This document shows positions 25,302 to 34,226 of a DNA stretch of 64,000 nucleotides, in pieces. The DNA is from Arenibacter sp. F20364 (GTDB lineage Bacteria > Bacteroidota > Bacteroidia > Flavobacteriales > Flavobacteriaceae). The position numbers and the translations under genes were made by a program. The notes beneath the pieces were generated by a model. The model had not been told where the DNA came from. It was given only the letters and a program-made list of their open reading frames with translations, and did not search any database. Location: the NCBI RefSeq assembly GCF_023015905.1, contig NZ_JALKBD010000019.1:42342-106341 (forward strand). Direction: 5' to 3'. How positions within the stretch are numbered: position 1 is the stretch's first letter; each line of letters opens with the position of its first letter.

Positions 25302-27353
25302 ATGTTTAAAATTATCAATACCCTTTTGCTATTTGCCTTTGTATTATGCATCCATAAAAATGCAACTGCGCAGCAGGATTGGCAGGATATAAATACCGTT
25401 GAAGAGGTATGCACCAATTACACCGAGACCATTGAAAACATGCTGGATCAATTTAATTTAGACTATCCCGGATTGGAGAAAGTGAAAGGGGAATATATAA
25501 ACGGCAATTTGGTAAATGCCTGTCATGAGCTATTGGAGTATTACAAAAACGGTAATACAGCATCGGACTTACGTAAAACGCTACCAAAAAAAACGGACCA
25601 AACCAAATCAGAGACAGATACCATTTTAAACAATGTTTTTGTGATACAGAATGTTAGGGGAAAAGTCCCCTACCTTACCAATGGCCATCGCGACTGGTAT
25701 TATAAAGGTCCCAATAATGACAAGGAGTGGGCTTGGCTATCCAATAGGCATAGTCAGTTAAATAGGGTGTTCAATACCTATTTGGAAACCGGAAACCCAA
25801 AATATGCCCAATACATAGACCTATTTTTAAAAGATTTTATAATCATGGGTAACCCCTATCCTGCGATAAAAAGTAGCACTTCTGTATGGCGAGGGTTGGA
25901 GGTTGCGGCCCGAGCCAAGATATGGTCCAAAATATTTTATGGCTTATTGGAGAGCGAATATATTTCTCCGGCCAGCCAACTATTGTTACTTAGTAGCCTG
26001 CCCGACCATGCCCATTATAACCGCAATTTTCACAGCAGCAATAATTGGCTCACTATGGAAATTTCTGCTTTGGCCACCGTGGCCGCCTATTTTCCTGAAT
26101 ACAAGAATTCTGAAGAATGGTTGGACTATGCCATAGAAACCATGACCCAAAGTATGAAGGATCAGGTGTATTCAGACGGGGTACAAACCGAGCTAAGTTC
26201 TCATTACCATAACGTCTCCTTGCACAATTTTGAACTTTTCCAGGAAATCTGTGATAGGGCCAACAGGAAGTTGCCCGATTTTTACAACCGAACTATTGAG
26301 GCAATGTACGGCTACATTGCCCATATGGTGAGACCTAGTGGTTTTAGGGTGATGAACAATGACGGGGACAGGGGAAGTGACCAAAACCTTATATTGAAGG
26401 GAGCCAAAAAATTTGGTCATGAGGATTGGAAATACATTGTCACCAACGGACAAACAGGTAGACGGCCCGAAGACGGCCCCTCCTATTTTTATCCTTGGGC
26501 AGGGCATTTTGTTTCCCGAAGCGACTTCGATAGGGATGCCCATTGGTCTTTTTTTGATATGGGACCCTGGGGAAGTGGCCACCAACATAATGATAAGCTA
26601 CACCTTTCCGTTTCCGCTTATGGCCAGGATTTCCTGGTAGACTCAGGAAGATTTGCCTATACGGGGGAGGTTGCGGAGAAATTCCGCCCCTATGCCAAAA
26701 GCAGTGCCGCCCACAACCTTCTACTCATCGACGGAAAGGGGCAGCAAAATGGACCAAGACTGGCGGACAAACCATTGGGCGAAGACCATTTTAAAATAGC
26801 CACAAATTTTGATTATGCCTCCAGTTCCTTTGACCAGTATATAGATGTGGAAGGAACTGCAAAACATACCCGGGTGGTTTTCTATGTACGCGGGCAATTT
26901 TGGGTGGTTGTGGACAATATAGAAACGGACAAGCCACGGAGAATTGATGCCCTCTGGCATTGGCACCCGGAAAACAAAGTGGTAAAGGACAGATACAAGG
27001 TGAAAACCCTTAATGAAAGGGGGAATTTGACGCTTGTTCCGGTTAGCCGTCAAAACTTCGATATCCAACTTATCAAAGGGCAGGAAACCCCAGAAATACA
27101 AGCTTGGTATAGTCCAGAGTACAATTTGTACGAACCCAATACCACCAGCTCCTATAGCTGTGAAATAAAAGGGAATACCACTTTGGTATGGTTGCTAATG
27201 CCATCGGAAAAGGAAAACCCCAGTATAAAAGCAAAGATAAAATCGAAAAACAAAGAGGGGATTACGCTTAGTGTATCGGCCAAAGAGAAGAAATGGCTGC
27301 TGAACATTCCTTTTTACGGAAGTGCCAATGCCGCAATGGAAAAATCACAGTAG
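25302..27353 (+). CDS. Heparinase II/III-family polysaccharide lyase
   Basis: A 683-residue exported enzyme: signal peptide (about 1-24, MFKIINTLLLFAFVLCIHKN), (alpha/alpha) toroid (about 40-380) and heparinase II/III beta-sandwich (about 390-680). Conserved sites visible are NNWLTMEISA (247-256), SSHYHNVSLHNF (HYH 301-303) and GHQHNDKLHLSV (426 onward), which in this fold supply the Asn, Tyr/His and metal-binding residues. Related lyases cleave uronic-acid polymers (alginate, heparinoids). The exact substrate is not readable here. The four-base gap to the preceding gene marks an operon divergent from the esterase operon. Confidence 0.88.
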   Translation: MFKIINTLLLFAFVLCIHKNATAQQDWQDINTVEEVCTNYTETIENMLDQFNLDYPGLEKVKGEYINGNLVNACHELLEYYKNGNTASDLRKTLPKKTDQTKSETDTILNNVFVIQNVRGKVPYLTNGHRDWYYKGPNNDKEWAWLSNRHSQLNRVFNTYLETGNPKYAQYIDLFLKDFIIMGNPYPAIKSSTSVWRGLEVAARAKIWSKIFYGLLESEYISPASQLLLLSSLPDHAHYNRNFHSSNNWLTMEISALATVAAYFPEYKNSEEWLDYAIETMTQSMKDQVYSDGVQTELSSHYHNVSLHNFELFQEICDRANRKLPDFYNRTIEAMYGYIAHMVRPSGFRVMNNDGDRGSDQNLILKGAKKFGHEDWKYIVTNGQTGRRPEDGPSYFYPWAGHFVSRSDFDRDAHWSFFDMGPWGSGHQHNDKLHLSVSAYGQDFLVDSGRFAYTGEVAEKFRPYAKSSAAHNLLLIDGKGQQNGPRLADKPLGEDHFKIATNFDYASSSFDQYIDVEGTAKHTRVVFYVRGQFWVVVDNIETDKPRRIDALWHWHPENKVVKDRYKVKTLNERGNLTLVPVSRQNFDIQLIKGQETPEIQAWYSPEYNLYEPNTTSSYSCEIKGNTTLVWLLMPSEKENPSIKAKIKSKNKEGITLSVSAKEKKWLLNIPFYGSANAAMEKSQ

Positions 27354-27491
27354 TTTGGTTTGGTAAAAATCCGGGCCCAAGGCCCATCAATTTTCATAAG
27401 AGGCTAAGCTCAGAAGGATTTTAAAGATTTGTTATATTGTCGTTTAAAGAGATATACAATCTAATATTGTTGTTAAGAACATACCCGAAAA

Positions 27492-28463
27492 ATGGGCATA
27501 AGCAGAAAATATATTATTGGGATTGTAATTACGATACTCTTAGTCATCGGATATTTTATAGCGGACAGTATACTATTCAGTGGTGTAAAGGCGAGAACTA
27601 TAAATGAAAATGGTATTCAGGCAAATTATTTTGTAAAAACCAATACCAAGAGAAGCACATCAATAGTTTTGATAGGTGGAGGGCAATGGGGAGATTACTG
27701 GGGGCAACAGTTTGCGAACAGAGGATATAGTGGTTTATCATTACCGTATACCCAAAGGGAAGGGTTACCCAAATTACCTGAGGAAATTAACTTAGAATAC
27801 TTTGAAAAAGCTTTGGCATGGTTAAAAAAACAGCCAGAAGTTGATCCAAATAAAATAGTTGTGATGGGAGCATCAAGAAATGCGGAATTGGCATTATTAC
27901 TTGCTTCCGTATTCCCAAGATCTATTAGCGGAGTTGTTGCCTACGCACCCAGCGCTGTCTCTTGGTCCAATACAGTTTTACCATACAATTCCAAGGAATT
28001 GAAATCGAGCTGGAAATACAAAGGGCTTGATATTCCATACGTGCCCATGGACAAAATCTCTGGAAACCAATTGAATGGCATTAACATGCTGGAATATTGG
28101 AATAAGGGTTTGCAAAAAGCAGATTTCATAGGGCAAGCGGCTATTAAAGTAGAAAAGATCAATGGACCTATTCTACTTTTTTCCGGAAAAGATGATCAGG
28201 TTTGGCCATCATCAATAATGGCCGATATGATAGAAAAAAGATTGGAAACCAATACGTTTGAACACTCTTTTCAAAATATAAAATATGATAACGCTGGACA
28301 CTTAATTTCTAGCAACCCCGATGATAATACGAGTTACAGGACTGGAACAATTAATATTAGTGGAAAAGATTATGAATATGAATATGGCGGAAATAATGAT
28401 GGGGATTTTAAAGCTAAACGAGACGCCAAATTGAAATTGATGGAATTTTTAGAAAAAATATAA
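27492..28463 (+). CDS. Membrane-anchored BAAT-type alpha/beta-hydrolase
   Basis: A 323-residue protein with an N-terminal membrane anchor (YIIGIVITILLVIGYFIADS). The hydrolase domain matches the C-terminal domain of bile-acid-CoA:amino-acid N-acyltransferase/acyl-CoA thioesterase. The elbow is VVMGASRNAELALL, the Asp strand is GPILLFSGKDDQVWPSS, and the His lies in YDNAGHLIS. The N-terminal BAAT domain is absent. Bacteroidota members are secreted or anchored and lack a known substrate. It is a stand-alone gene with its own AT-rich upstream region. Confidence 0.8.
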   Translation: MGISRKYIIGIVITILLVIGYFIADSILFSGVKARTINENGIQANYFVKTNTKRSTSIVLIGGGQWGDYWGQQFANRGYSGLSLPYTQREGLPKLPEEINLEYFEKALAWLKKQPEVDPNKIVVMGASRNAELALLLASVFPRSISGVVAYAPSAVSWSNTVLPYNSKELKSSWKYKGLDIPYVPMDKISGNQLNGINMLEYWNKGLQKADFIGQAAIKVEKINGPILLFSGKDDQVWPSSIMADMIEKRLETNTFEHSFQNIKYDNAGHLISSNPDDNTSYRTGTINISGKDYEYEYGGNNDGDFKAKRDAKLKLMEFLEKI

Positions 28464-28661
28464 ATAAGGCGCAAATACGAGCAAAATAGCTTCAACATAT
28501 TGGATAATGGCCTTCCGGAAGCTTCCTTGATATTTGCTTCTAACGACAAATTTACTCCATAACCAGGTATAATTGCAAGTTTACCTCTTAGTGTTGTCTT
28601 ATAAAAAACCCTGGCACCTAATCGCACAATATTCTAAAAGAAATCGCTAACCTAAAATAAA

Positions 28662-29102
28662 ATGAACTCCATAATTGATAAACCTCATTTGATTTTTTTA
28701 CCTACCATTCCAATCATCTTGCTTATTGGATTTTTGAGCGGGGATTCAATATTGGATTTTAATATTGCGGACACCTATTACGTAATTGCAAGCAATGATT
28801 TATCTATATTTCTTGCTATGCTTTTTGCAATAATGGGCTTGGGTTATTGGATTATAAAAAGAGTTAATGGAACCTTATCAGTAAGGCTTAATTGGTTTCA
28901 TATAGGATTAACTTTTGGTGGAACTATAATTGCGCTTATTTTATCCCAATTTTACAGGGAAAATATAATGGAATTTGAATTTAATAATGGTCTTACTTTG
29001 ATCATTTCATTAGTAATCCTGATTACCATTTTAGGTCAGATAATTTTCCCGATCAATATTATCTGCGGTATACTAAATAAGAAAAATAAATCCACTAAAT
29101 AG
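28662..29102 (+). CDS. Short cytochrome-oxidase-subunit-I-like membrane protein without heme ligands
   Basis: A 146-residue protein with four to five hydrophobic segments. The order of motifs follows the C-terminal third of COX1: ADTYYVIASNDLSIFLAML (compare DTYYVVAHFHYVLSMG), FAIMGLGYWIIKRVNG, then LNWFHIGLTFGGTIIALIL (compare HFWLTFIGFNLTFFP) and a last helix LGQIIFPINIICGI. The heme-binding histidines of HFHYV are replaced by SNDLS, so it cannot bind heme a/a3-CuB as an oxidase does. Length is about a quarter of COX1. The last 39 residues match the microprotein at 11501. Function unknown. Confidence 0.65.
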   Translation: MNSIIDKPHLIFLPTIPIILLIGFLSGDSILDFNIADTYYVIASNDLSIFLAMLFAIMGLGYWIIKRVNGTLSVRLNWFHIGLTFGGTIIALILSQFYRENIMEFEFNNGLTLIISLVILITILGQIIFPINIICGILNKKNKSTK

Positions 29103-29316
29103 CATTGACAATAACTAAGTCCTGCCCTTTTTAAAGGATAAAATTCATTACTTTTAATATGGCCCGATTTCGATGATGTAAAGACGCACGATGCCCAAAA
29201 ACATAGTAAGCCGGATTTTCTGCGTTCCGGTAGTAAGTTTTAGCCTGTATTTGCTAAATTAGTTACCCAAACATCGAAACTAATCTAAAACCATCACATT
29301 TGAGACCATTGGATAA

Positions 29317-30750
29317 ATGAAACTATTAAAACGCTTTTTTAAAATTGTCCTAGGGATTGTTGCAATGGTGGCTATCGCGGTCATCATCGTATTGGTAATG
29401 GATACATTGGGCACCAATTATTTGAAAGACGGGAATGGGGCGGTTTCCAATAATTCCACATACCTTATCACCAATGCAAATATTATCCCTTTGCATCGAG
29501 ATACTGTCCTGGTGAATAAAATGGTGTATATCCAGAATGGTATAATTAAAAAAATCTCCGAAAACCTCGATATCAAAAATATAGAGGTTGTTGATGCAAA
29601 AGGTAAATATCTACTGCCTGGACTTATAGATATGCATGTACATGTATGGGACAGATACGAGCTTGGACTGTACCTTTCCAATGGCGTTACTGCAGTCAGA
29701 AACGTGTGGGGCACGCCAATGCATTTAAGAATCAAGTCAGAGGTAAATAGTGATAAAATTATTTCGCCCCATTTTTTTACGACAGGGCCAAAACTCACAG
29801 GCCCAGAGTTTATAGGTGATGATAATTTAAATCTAACACAGCCCAAGGAAGCTGCAGAAAAGGTGGTTTCATATCAGCATAGAGGTTATGATTTTATTAA
29901 AACCTATTATGGCTTGGACAAAGAATTATTTGATGCCGTTATTGAGCAGGCGGCAATTTCCAAAATCGATATCGTTGCACATCCTTCACAAAAAGTACCC
30001 TTTTCGTATCACTTAAATCCACAGATAAAATCTATTGAACATGCTGAAGAAATTGTGCAGCAACCTTTACAATTCAATTTGGACACCGTTCAACTACGAC
30101 CTATAATCGATTCAATTTCGAATTCCAAGCACAGCAGTTTTTGCCCCACCATCACCGTATTCAATAATATCTATCAGATGTTGTTGAACGATTCTATTTT
30201 GGATTCTGAATCCTTGTTCTATATGAACCCGCTTATCAAAAAAGTGGACAGCAAAAATCAATTTGACCGCTGGCACAATGCCAAGCAGGAAGATTTGAGC
30301 GTAGTGGACAGAATAAAAAATCAACATGATTTTCATTTAAAGATCATTGCCCAACTCCACAAGGCCGGTGTGCCGATTATCTGTGGAACAGATGCCGGAA
30401 TAGGAGTTACCATACCTGGCTTCTCAATTCATAAGGAACTGGCATTTTATAAGGAGGCTGGACTTTCCAATTACGAGGTTTTGAAAACAGCTACGGTAAA
30501 TGCTGCCCAAACACATTCCATTATGAACCAACTGGGAAGCATTGAAACGGGGAAGGTTGCTAATTTGTTGCTCTTGGATAGTAACCCTTTATTGGAACTA
30601 TCAACGTTGGAAAATCCTTCATCTGTTTTTGTAAAGGGAAGGAAAATAAATAGAAATACACTCCAAAAGTTTAAAGAAATGGCTAGGAAAAGGAAGAACT
30701 TAATGGCCTCAGGGCTTAGATACTTGGAATACTTACTCATTGAAAAATAG
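29317..30750 (+). CDS. Membrane-anchored amidohydrolase (imidazolonepropionase-like)
   Basis: A 477-residue protein with one N-terminal membrane helix (KIVLGIVAMVAIAVIIVLVM). The metal-dependent amidohydrolase barrel has the metal pair in LIDMHVHVWD (H107, H109), a His in IVAHPSQKV, another in SIEHAEEI, and the late Asp in ICGTDAGIGV. The C-terminal SIETGKVANLLLLDSNPL returns to the small beta domain. This set is typical of prolidase/imidazolonepropionase-related hydrolases that cleave cyclic amides or peptides. The anchor places it in the periplasm. Substrate unknown. Confidence 0.85.
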   Translation: MKLLKRFFKIVLGIVAMVAIAVIIVLVMDTLGTNYLKDGNGAVSNNSTYLITNANIIPLHRDTVLVNKMVYIQNGIIKKISENLDIKNIEVVDAKGKYLLPGLIDMHVHVWDRYELGLYLSNGVTAVRNVWGTPMHLRIKSEVNSDKIISPHFFTTGPKLTGPEFIGDDNLNLTQPKEAAEKVVSYQHRGYDFIKTYYGLDKELFDAVIEQAAISKIDIVAHPSQKVPFSYHLNPQIKSIEHAEEIVQQPLQFNLDTVQLRPIIDSISNSKHSSFCPTITVFNNIYQMLLNDSILDSESLFYMNPLIKKVDSKNQFDRWHNAKQEDLSVVDRIKNQHDFHLKIIAQLHKAGVPIICGTDAGIGVTIPGFSIHKELAFYKEAGLSNYEVLKTATVNAAQTHSIMNQLGSIETGKVANLLLLDSNPLLELSTLENPSSVFVKGRKINRNTLQKFKEMARKRKNLMASGLRYLEYLLIEK

Positions 30751-30825
30751 GCCAAAGCTAATAATACACATGAAATAAAAGTAGCACACGGGATGTTATC
30801 CCTACTATAATCAACCTCAAAACAA

Positions 30826-30951
30826 ATGATAAATACCATACAAATTACCTCCCAACACATGCAGGGTGTACTCTAGAAACTGTTCTTAAAATATAAGTTC
30901 ACCCAGGAAAAGGCCCAATTGCTGGCCCAAACCTATACCGAGAGTACCTTA
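30826..30951 (+). pseudogene. Truncated copy of the Ldh-family dehydrogenase gene
   Basis: About 125 bases match the first 42 codons of the intact gene at 32375-33382 almost base for base, for instance the shared stretch from GTACTCTA to GAGAGTACC. Codon 17 is TAG where the intact gene has TAC (Tyr). After GAGAGTACC the similarity stops abruptly and the frame soon closes. It is therefore a 5'-fragment duplication, already inactivated, 1.5 kb upstream of the parent and in the same direction. Confidence 0.85.
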
Positions 30952-31080
30952 ATGCAATTTACTTAGGCTTGAAGTATTAATCCTGACCCAGGTAACCTCA
31001 ATGCAACAAATTTGAATTATTGTTTATATTGCATCCCATTCTAAGTAATGTATAATACCTAACCTTGATTTCAAAGGGTT

Positions 31081-31827
31081 TTAATGGAATTTAATCGGTT
31101 CTGTTGATGTAATTTTCTTTTCATTTTTCAAACTCTTATTACCCTTTACAGTAATCTTTAAAGAGCCAAATTCAATATTAATATATAAGAATAGTGTATA
31201 AATGAACAATGCTATTCCAAACATTTCCATAGCCTCTTCTATGGTCATCAATATTATATATGCCCAATTTTCCTCGCCTCCAATAAAAGCAATCTTGGCA
31301 GTTATCATTTCTACACCAACACTACCCATTATAAAAATGGCTCCTGCCAATATCATATACTACCTCACCCTAGACTGAAGTGCCATTACAAACCTAAAAT
31401 AAGTAGTACCTAGTAACAAAATCAGAATACCATAAGGAATTACCCAACCAAAATATAAAAATCCGGTAGTTTTGAACGATTTTTGAACCATTCCGGATAA
31501 ATGTTCATGTATTACGCAAATTTCGTCAATACTTAGAAACATAAATACTAGGCCAAGACCAAACCAGGATAAATATTTTTCCTGAAGATCCTTCTTTTTC
31601 AAGGCAATTAAAATTAGTATTAAACCTGAAAGCGATAGGGCACATGCAGAATAAAAAGTAGGAACGGCCATTTCATTATCCAAATAAAATAGCTTAACAA
31701 AAAAGTCAACAAATTTATTATCCACATTAAGTTGGAGTCCTTTACCAAGGGTACTTAATACAATTAAGGTTGCTATGATAATACTCAAAAATCTTAGAAC
31801 ATATTTGGGGGATAACTTCTTCTTCAT
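31081..31827 (-). pseudogene. Multi-helix membrane protein gene interrupted by one in-frame TAG
   Basis: Two ORFs on the minus strand are in the same frame. Residues 1-155 (31360-31827) end at a TAG at 31360-31362. After one sense codon (Tyr) an ATG opens 91 more residues (31081-31356). Together they would form a 248-residue protein with about six hydrophobic helices (FLSIIIATLIVLSTLGKG, WFGLGLVFMFLSIDEICVIH, YIILMTIEEAMEMFGIALF). The acidic and His residues within helices (SIDEICVIHEH) look conserved-type. A single nonsense mutation is the simplest reading; two separate subunits or readthrough are alternatives. Family not recognised. Confidence 0.65.
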
Positions 31828-32374
31828 AAGTTTTTATTATAATTCACTAATAATTTAATCGTAAATTTAGCGGTCTTCATGACTGCTTTGACAAACTTTA
31901 TGGAAGCCTTTAAACCCATAGGTATTTCAAAATTTCTCCCAACTTCCTCTTCAGTTTAAGTCTATTGCAGATTGAAAAAGCATGCTACAAAACTCAAATG
32001 TAAATCAAATGTTAATCAAATGTTAATCAAATGTTAATCAAATGTTAATCAAATGTAAACATTGTACAAAAAAATATGTAATAGTTCGGATTAAGGGTTT
32101 GTTTTTTGGTTGAAATTAATGGATCAGGTGCCCAATCAATGCATTCAACTTATAACATGCCCTTTATAAATTTGTTAAATTGAACTTTTATTTAAAAGGA
32201 GTGGTTTATTGAATGAAGTTAATATGGGCATTGACCATCTCAATGGTATGCGATAACCATACTTAAAAGAATATGTACATTTATTAAGGAATTGTACCAA
32301 GATGAATTAGATTCGTATTAATCTCGATAACAAAAGCGAAGAAACTAGTAATCACCCTTTAATTGAAAAAAACC
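31828..32374. other. Long AT-rich intergenic region with tandem repeats
   Basis: This 547-bp stretch holds no credible ORF. It contains the 11-bp tandem repeat array at 31994-32059 and should hold the promoter of the Ldh-family gene. It separates the broken membrane-protein gene from the intact dehydrogenase gene. Confidence 0.5.
31994..32059. repeat. Six tandem 11-bp repeats (TCAAATGTTAA)
   Basis: Six units lie head to tail without spacers. The four inner units are identical (TCAAATGTTAA), and the first and last share the variant TCAAATGTAAA. A period of 11 bp puts the same face of every unit on one side of the helix. It could be a protein-binding array, or a slippage product. No spacers, so not CRISPR. 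Confidence 0.9.
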
Positions 32375-33382
32375 ATGCAAATTACCTCACAACAAATGCA
32401 GGATGTACTCTACAAACTGTTCTTAAAATATAAGTTCACCCAGGAAAAGGCCCAATTATTGGCCCAAACCTATACCGAGAGTACCTTGGCCGGGGTAAAT
32501 TCCCATGGCATAAACCGTGTGCCCCTATTTTTGGAATATGTGGAAAACGGTAGCGTTAAAATTAATGCAGAAGCAGAAAAAGTAGAATCCTTTGGCAGTA
32601 TAGAACGTTGGGACGGGAATTATGGTCCGGGCATCATCAATGCTACCAAGTGCGCCAAGCGCGCCGTAGAACTGGCCAAAACACACGGAATGGGCCTAGT
32701 TGCATTGCGCAACACCAATCACTGGATGCGCGGCGGCACCTACGGACAACTGGCTGCGGATGCCGGTTGCATTTCCATTCTATTTACCAACACTCAACCC
32801 AATATGCCACCTTGGGGCGGTAAGGACAGTCGAATTGGCAACAACCCGTTCATTGTATCCATACCAAGGAAAGGAGGAAATGTAGTATTGGATATGGCCA
32901 TTTCCCAGTTCGCTTTTGGGAAGATCAACGACTATAAACTTAGGGGCAAAAAACTTCCCTTTCCAGGGGGCTGGGATGCCAATGACGAACTTTCCAACGA
33001 TCCAGAGAAAATTACGGTAAAGGAACGTGGTCTCCCCATTGGGTATTGGAAAGGTTCCGCCCTGTCCATAATTTTGGATATGTTGGCCACCCTTTTGTCC
33101 GCGGGCAATTCTACCTATAAGGTAGGACAGAAAGATTTTGAAACCGGGATTTCCCAGATATACCTCTGCATTTACCAAGAAGTATTTCACGACAAGGCAC
33201 TGCAGGAAAAACTGTTAAACGAAATTATCGACTATACCCATGACGTGGAACCCATGCAGGCCGGAAATAAGATATATTTTCCCGGGGAAAGGAGTGCCCT
33301 TACCAGGGAAAAAAATTTAAAGAACGGGATGCCCGTTAGCGAAAGTGTTTGGGAGAAGATAATGACCCTGTCCGAATCATAA
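32375..33382 (+). CDS. Ldh/Mdh2-family NAD(P)-dependent oxidoreductase
   Basis: A 335-residue enzyme of the type-2 malate/L-lactate dehydrogenase family, which does not have a classical Rossmann fold. Landmarks are STLAGVNSHGINRVPLFLEY, VALRNTNHWMRGGTYGQLAA with the catalytic His, GGKDSRIGNNPF and VVLDMAISQFAFGKI. Known members reduce 2-oxoacids or act on 2,3-diketo-L-gulonate, ureidoglycolate or delta-1-pyrroline-2-carboxylate. The ATG at 32375 is chosen over an in-frame TTG at 32363. A broken copy of its 5' end lies upstream at 30826. It is followed 29 bp later by a methyltransferase gene. Confidence 0.92.
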   Translation: MQITSQQMQDVLYKLFLKYKFTQEKAQLLAQTYTESTLAGVNSHGINRVPLFLEYVENGSVKINAEAEKVESFGSIERWDGNYGPGIINATKCAKRAVELAKTHGMGLVALRNTNHWMRGGTYGQLAADAGCISILFTNTQPNMPPWGGKDSRIGNNPFIVSIPRKGGNVVLDMAISQFAFGKINDYKLRGKKLPFPGGWDANDELSNDPEKITVKERGLPIGYWKGSALSIILDMLATLLSAGNSTYKVGQKDFETGISQIYLCIYQEVFHDKALQEKLLNEIIDYTHDVEPMQAGNKIYFPGERSALTREKNLKNGMPVSESVWEKIMTLSES

Positions 33383-33411
33383 CAAATTAAGAAAAAATAT
33401 ACTTTACACGA

Positions 33412-34119
33412 ATGAAAAAATCCAGCGTAGCGGAAATCAGGGAACGGTTCGACAAGGATGTGGAGCGCTTCTCCAATTTGGATACTGGGCAACTTACTAC
33501 TATAGACGCCAAAATTTCCTTGGAATTGATTACCGAAGCGGCCAGAAGAATTGTACCAAAGGCAGACCAGTTGCTGGATATTGGATGTGGTGCGGGAAAC
33601 TATTCCTTAAAAATGCTCTCCAAGCTCCCCAACCTGGAATGTACCTTGGTAGACCTTAGCGGTCCTATGTTGGATAAGGCCAACGAAAGGGTGTCCGAAC
33701 AGACTAATAAAAATGTACATTTGGTAAAAGGGGATATTAGGGAGGTACCCTTAAAACAAAACCATTTCGATATCATTTTGGCAGGGGCTGTACTACATCA
33801 TTTAAGGGATGATCATGATTGGGAATCAACTTTTAAAAAAATATATGAAATATTAAAGCCAGGAGGTTGCTTTATGATTTCCGACCTGATTACACAGGAC
33901 ACCGAAATACTCAATTCCTATACCTGGGAAAGATATGGGGACTATTTAGAGGAATTGGGAGGAAAGGACTATAGAACAAAGGTGTTGGACTATGTGGACA
34001 AAGAGGATTCCCCCAGATCTATGAACTATCAACTGGACCTAATGAAAAAGATAGGTTTCAGTAAGGTGGAGATATTGCACAAGAATATGTGTTTTGGAGC
34101 TTTTGGGGGTATAAAATAG
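33412..34119 (+). CDS. Class I SAM-dependent methyltransferase
   Basis: A 235-residue cytoplasmic methyltransferase. Motif I is LLDIGCGAGNYSLKML, the acidic end of strand 2 is CTLVDLSGPMLDKANE, and motif IV is FDIILAGAVLHHLRDD. A C-terminal cap follows (GGKDYRTKVLDYVDKEDSPR). The acceptor is unknown; the pattern fits small-molecule methyltransferases. It starts 29 bp after the Ldh-family gene on the same strand, so the two are likely co-transcribed. Confidence 0.88.
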   Translation: MKKSSVAEIRERFDKDVERFSNLDTGQLTTIDAKISLELITEAARRIVPKADQLLDIGCGAGNYSLKMLSKLPNLECTLVDLSGPMLDKANERVSEQTNKNVHLVKGDIREVPLKQNHFDIILAGAVLHHLRDDHDWESTFKKIYEILKPGGCFMISDLITQDTEILNSYTWERYGDYLEELGGKDYRTKVLDYVDKEDSPRSMNYQLDLMKKIGFSKVEILHKNMCFGAFGGIK

Positions 34120-34131
34120 TGGAGCAAAAAC

Positions 34132-34153
34132 GATGATCATTTTTTGGATCATC
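34132..34153 (+). terminator. Possible hairpin after the methyltransferase gene
   Basis: A perfect 7-bp stem GATGATC / GATCATC encloses ATTTTTTG and lies 12 bases after the stop codon. A terminal U-tract is missing, so it may be an inefficient terminator or an mRNA-stabilising hairpin. Confidence 0.4.
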
Positions 34154-34226
34154 CTATACTCCCATTCTACTTAAGCTCTGAATTTTTTTTAGAAAATTGA
34201 AAATTAATTTTAAAGAATTGGTGGGG

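Noticed and set aside
20332..27353. A complete polysaccharide utilisation locus
   Set aside because: No SusC/SusD pair, hybrid sensor or sugar transporter is encoded in or beside this group.
30826..31827. Recoding of TAG as a sense codon, because two in-frame TAG codons lie close together
   Set aside because: Many intact genes here end normally at TAG or TAA, and one of the two is in a clearly truncated duplicate; local gene decay explains both.
31994..32059. A CRISPR array
   Set aside because: The repeats are 11 bp and abut without spacers; no cas gene is present.
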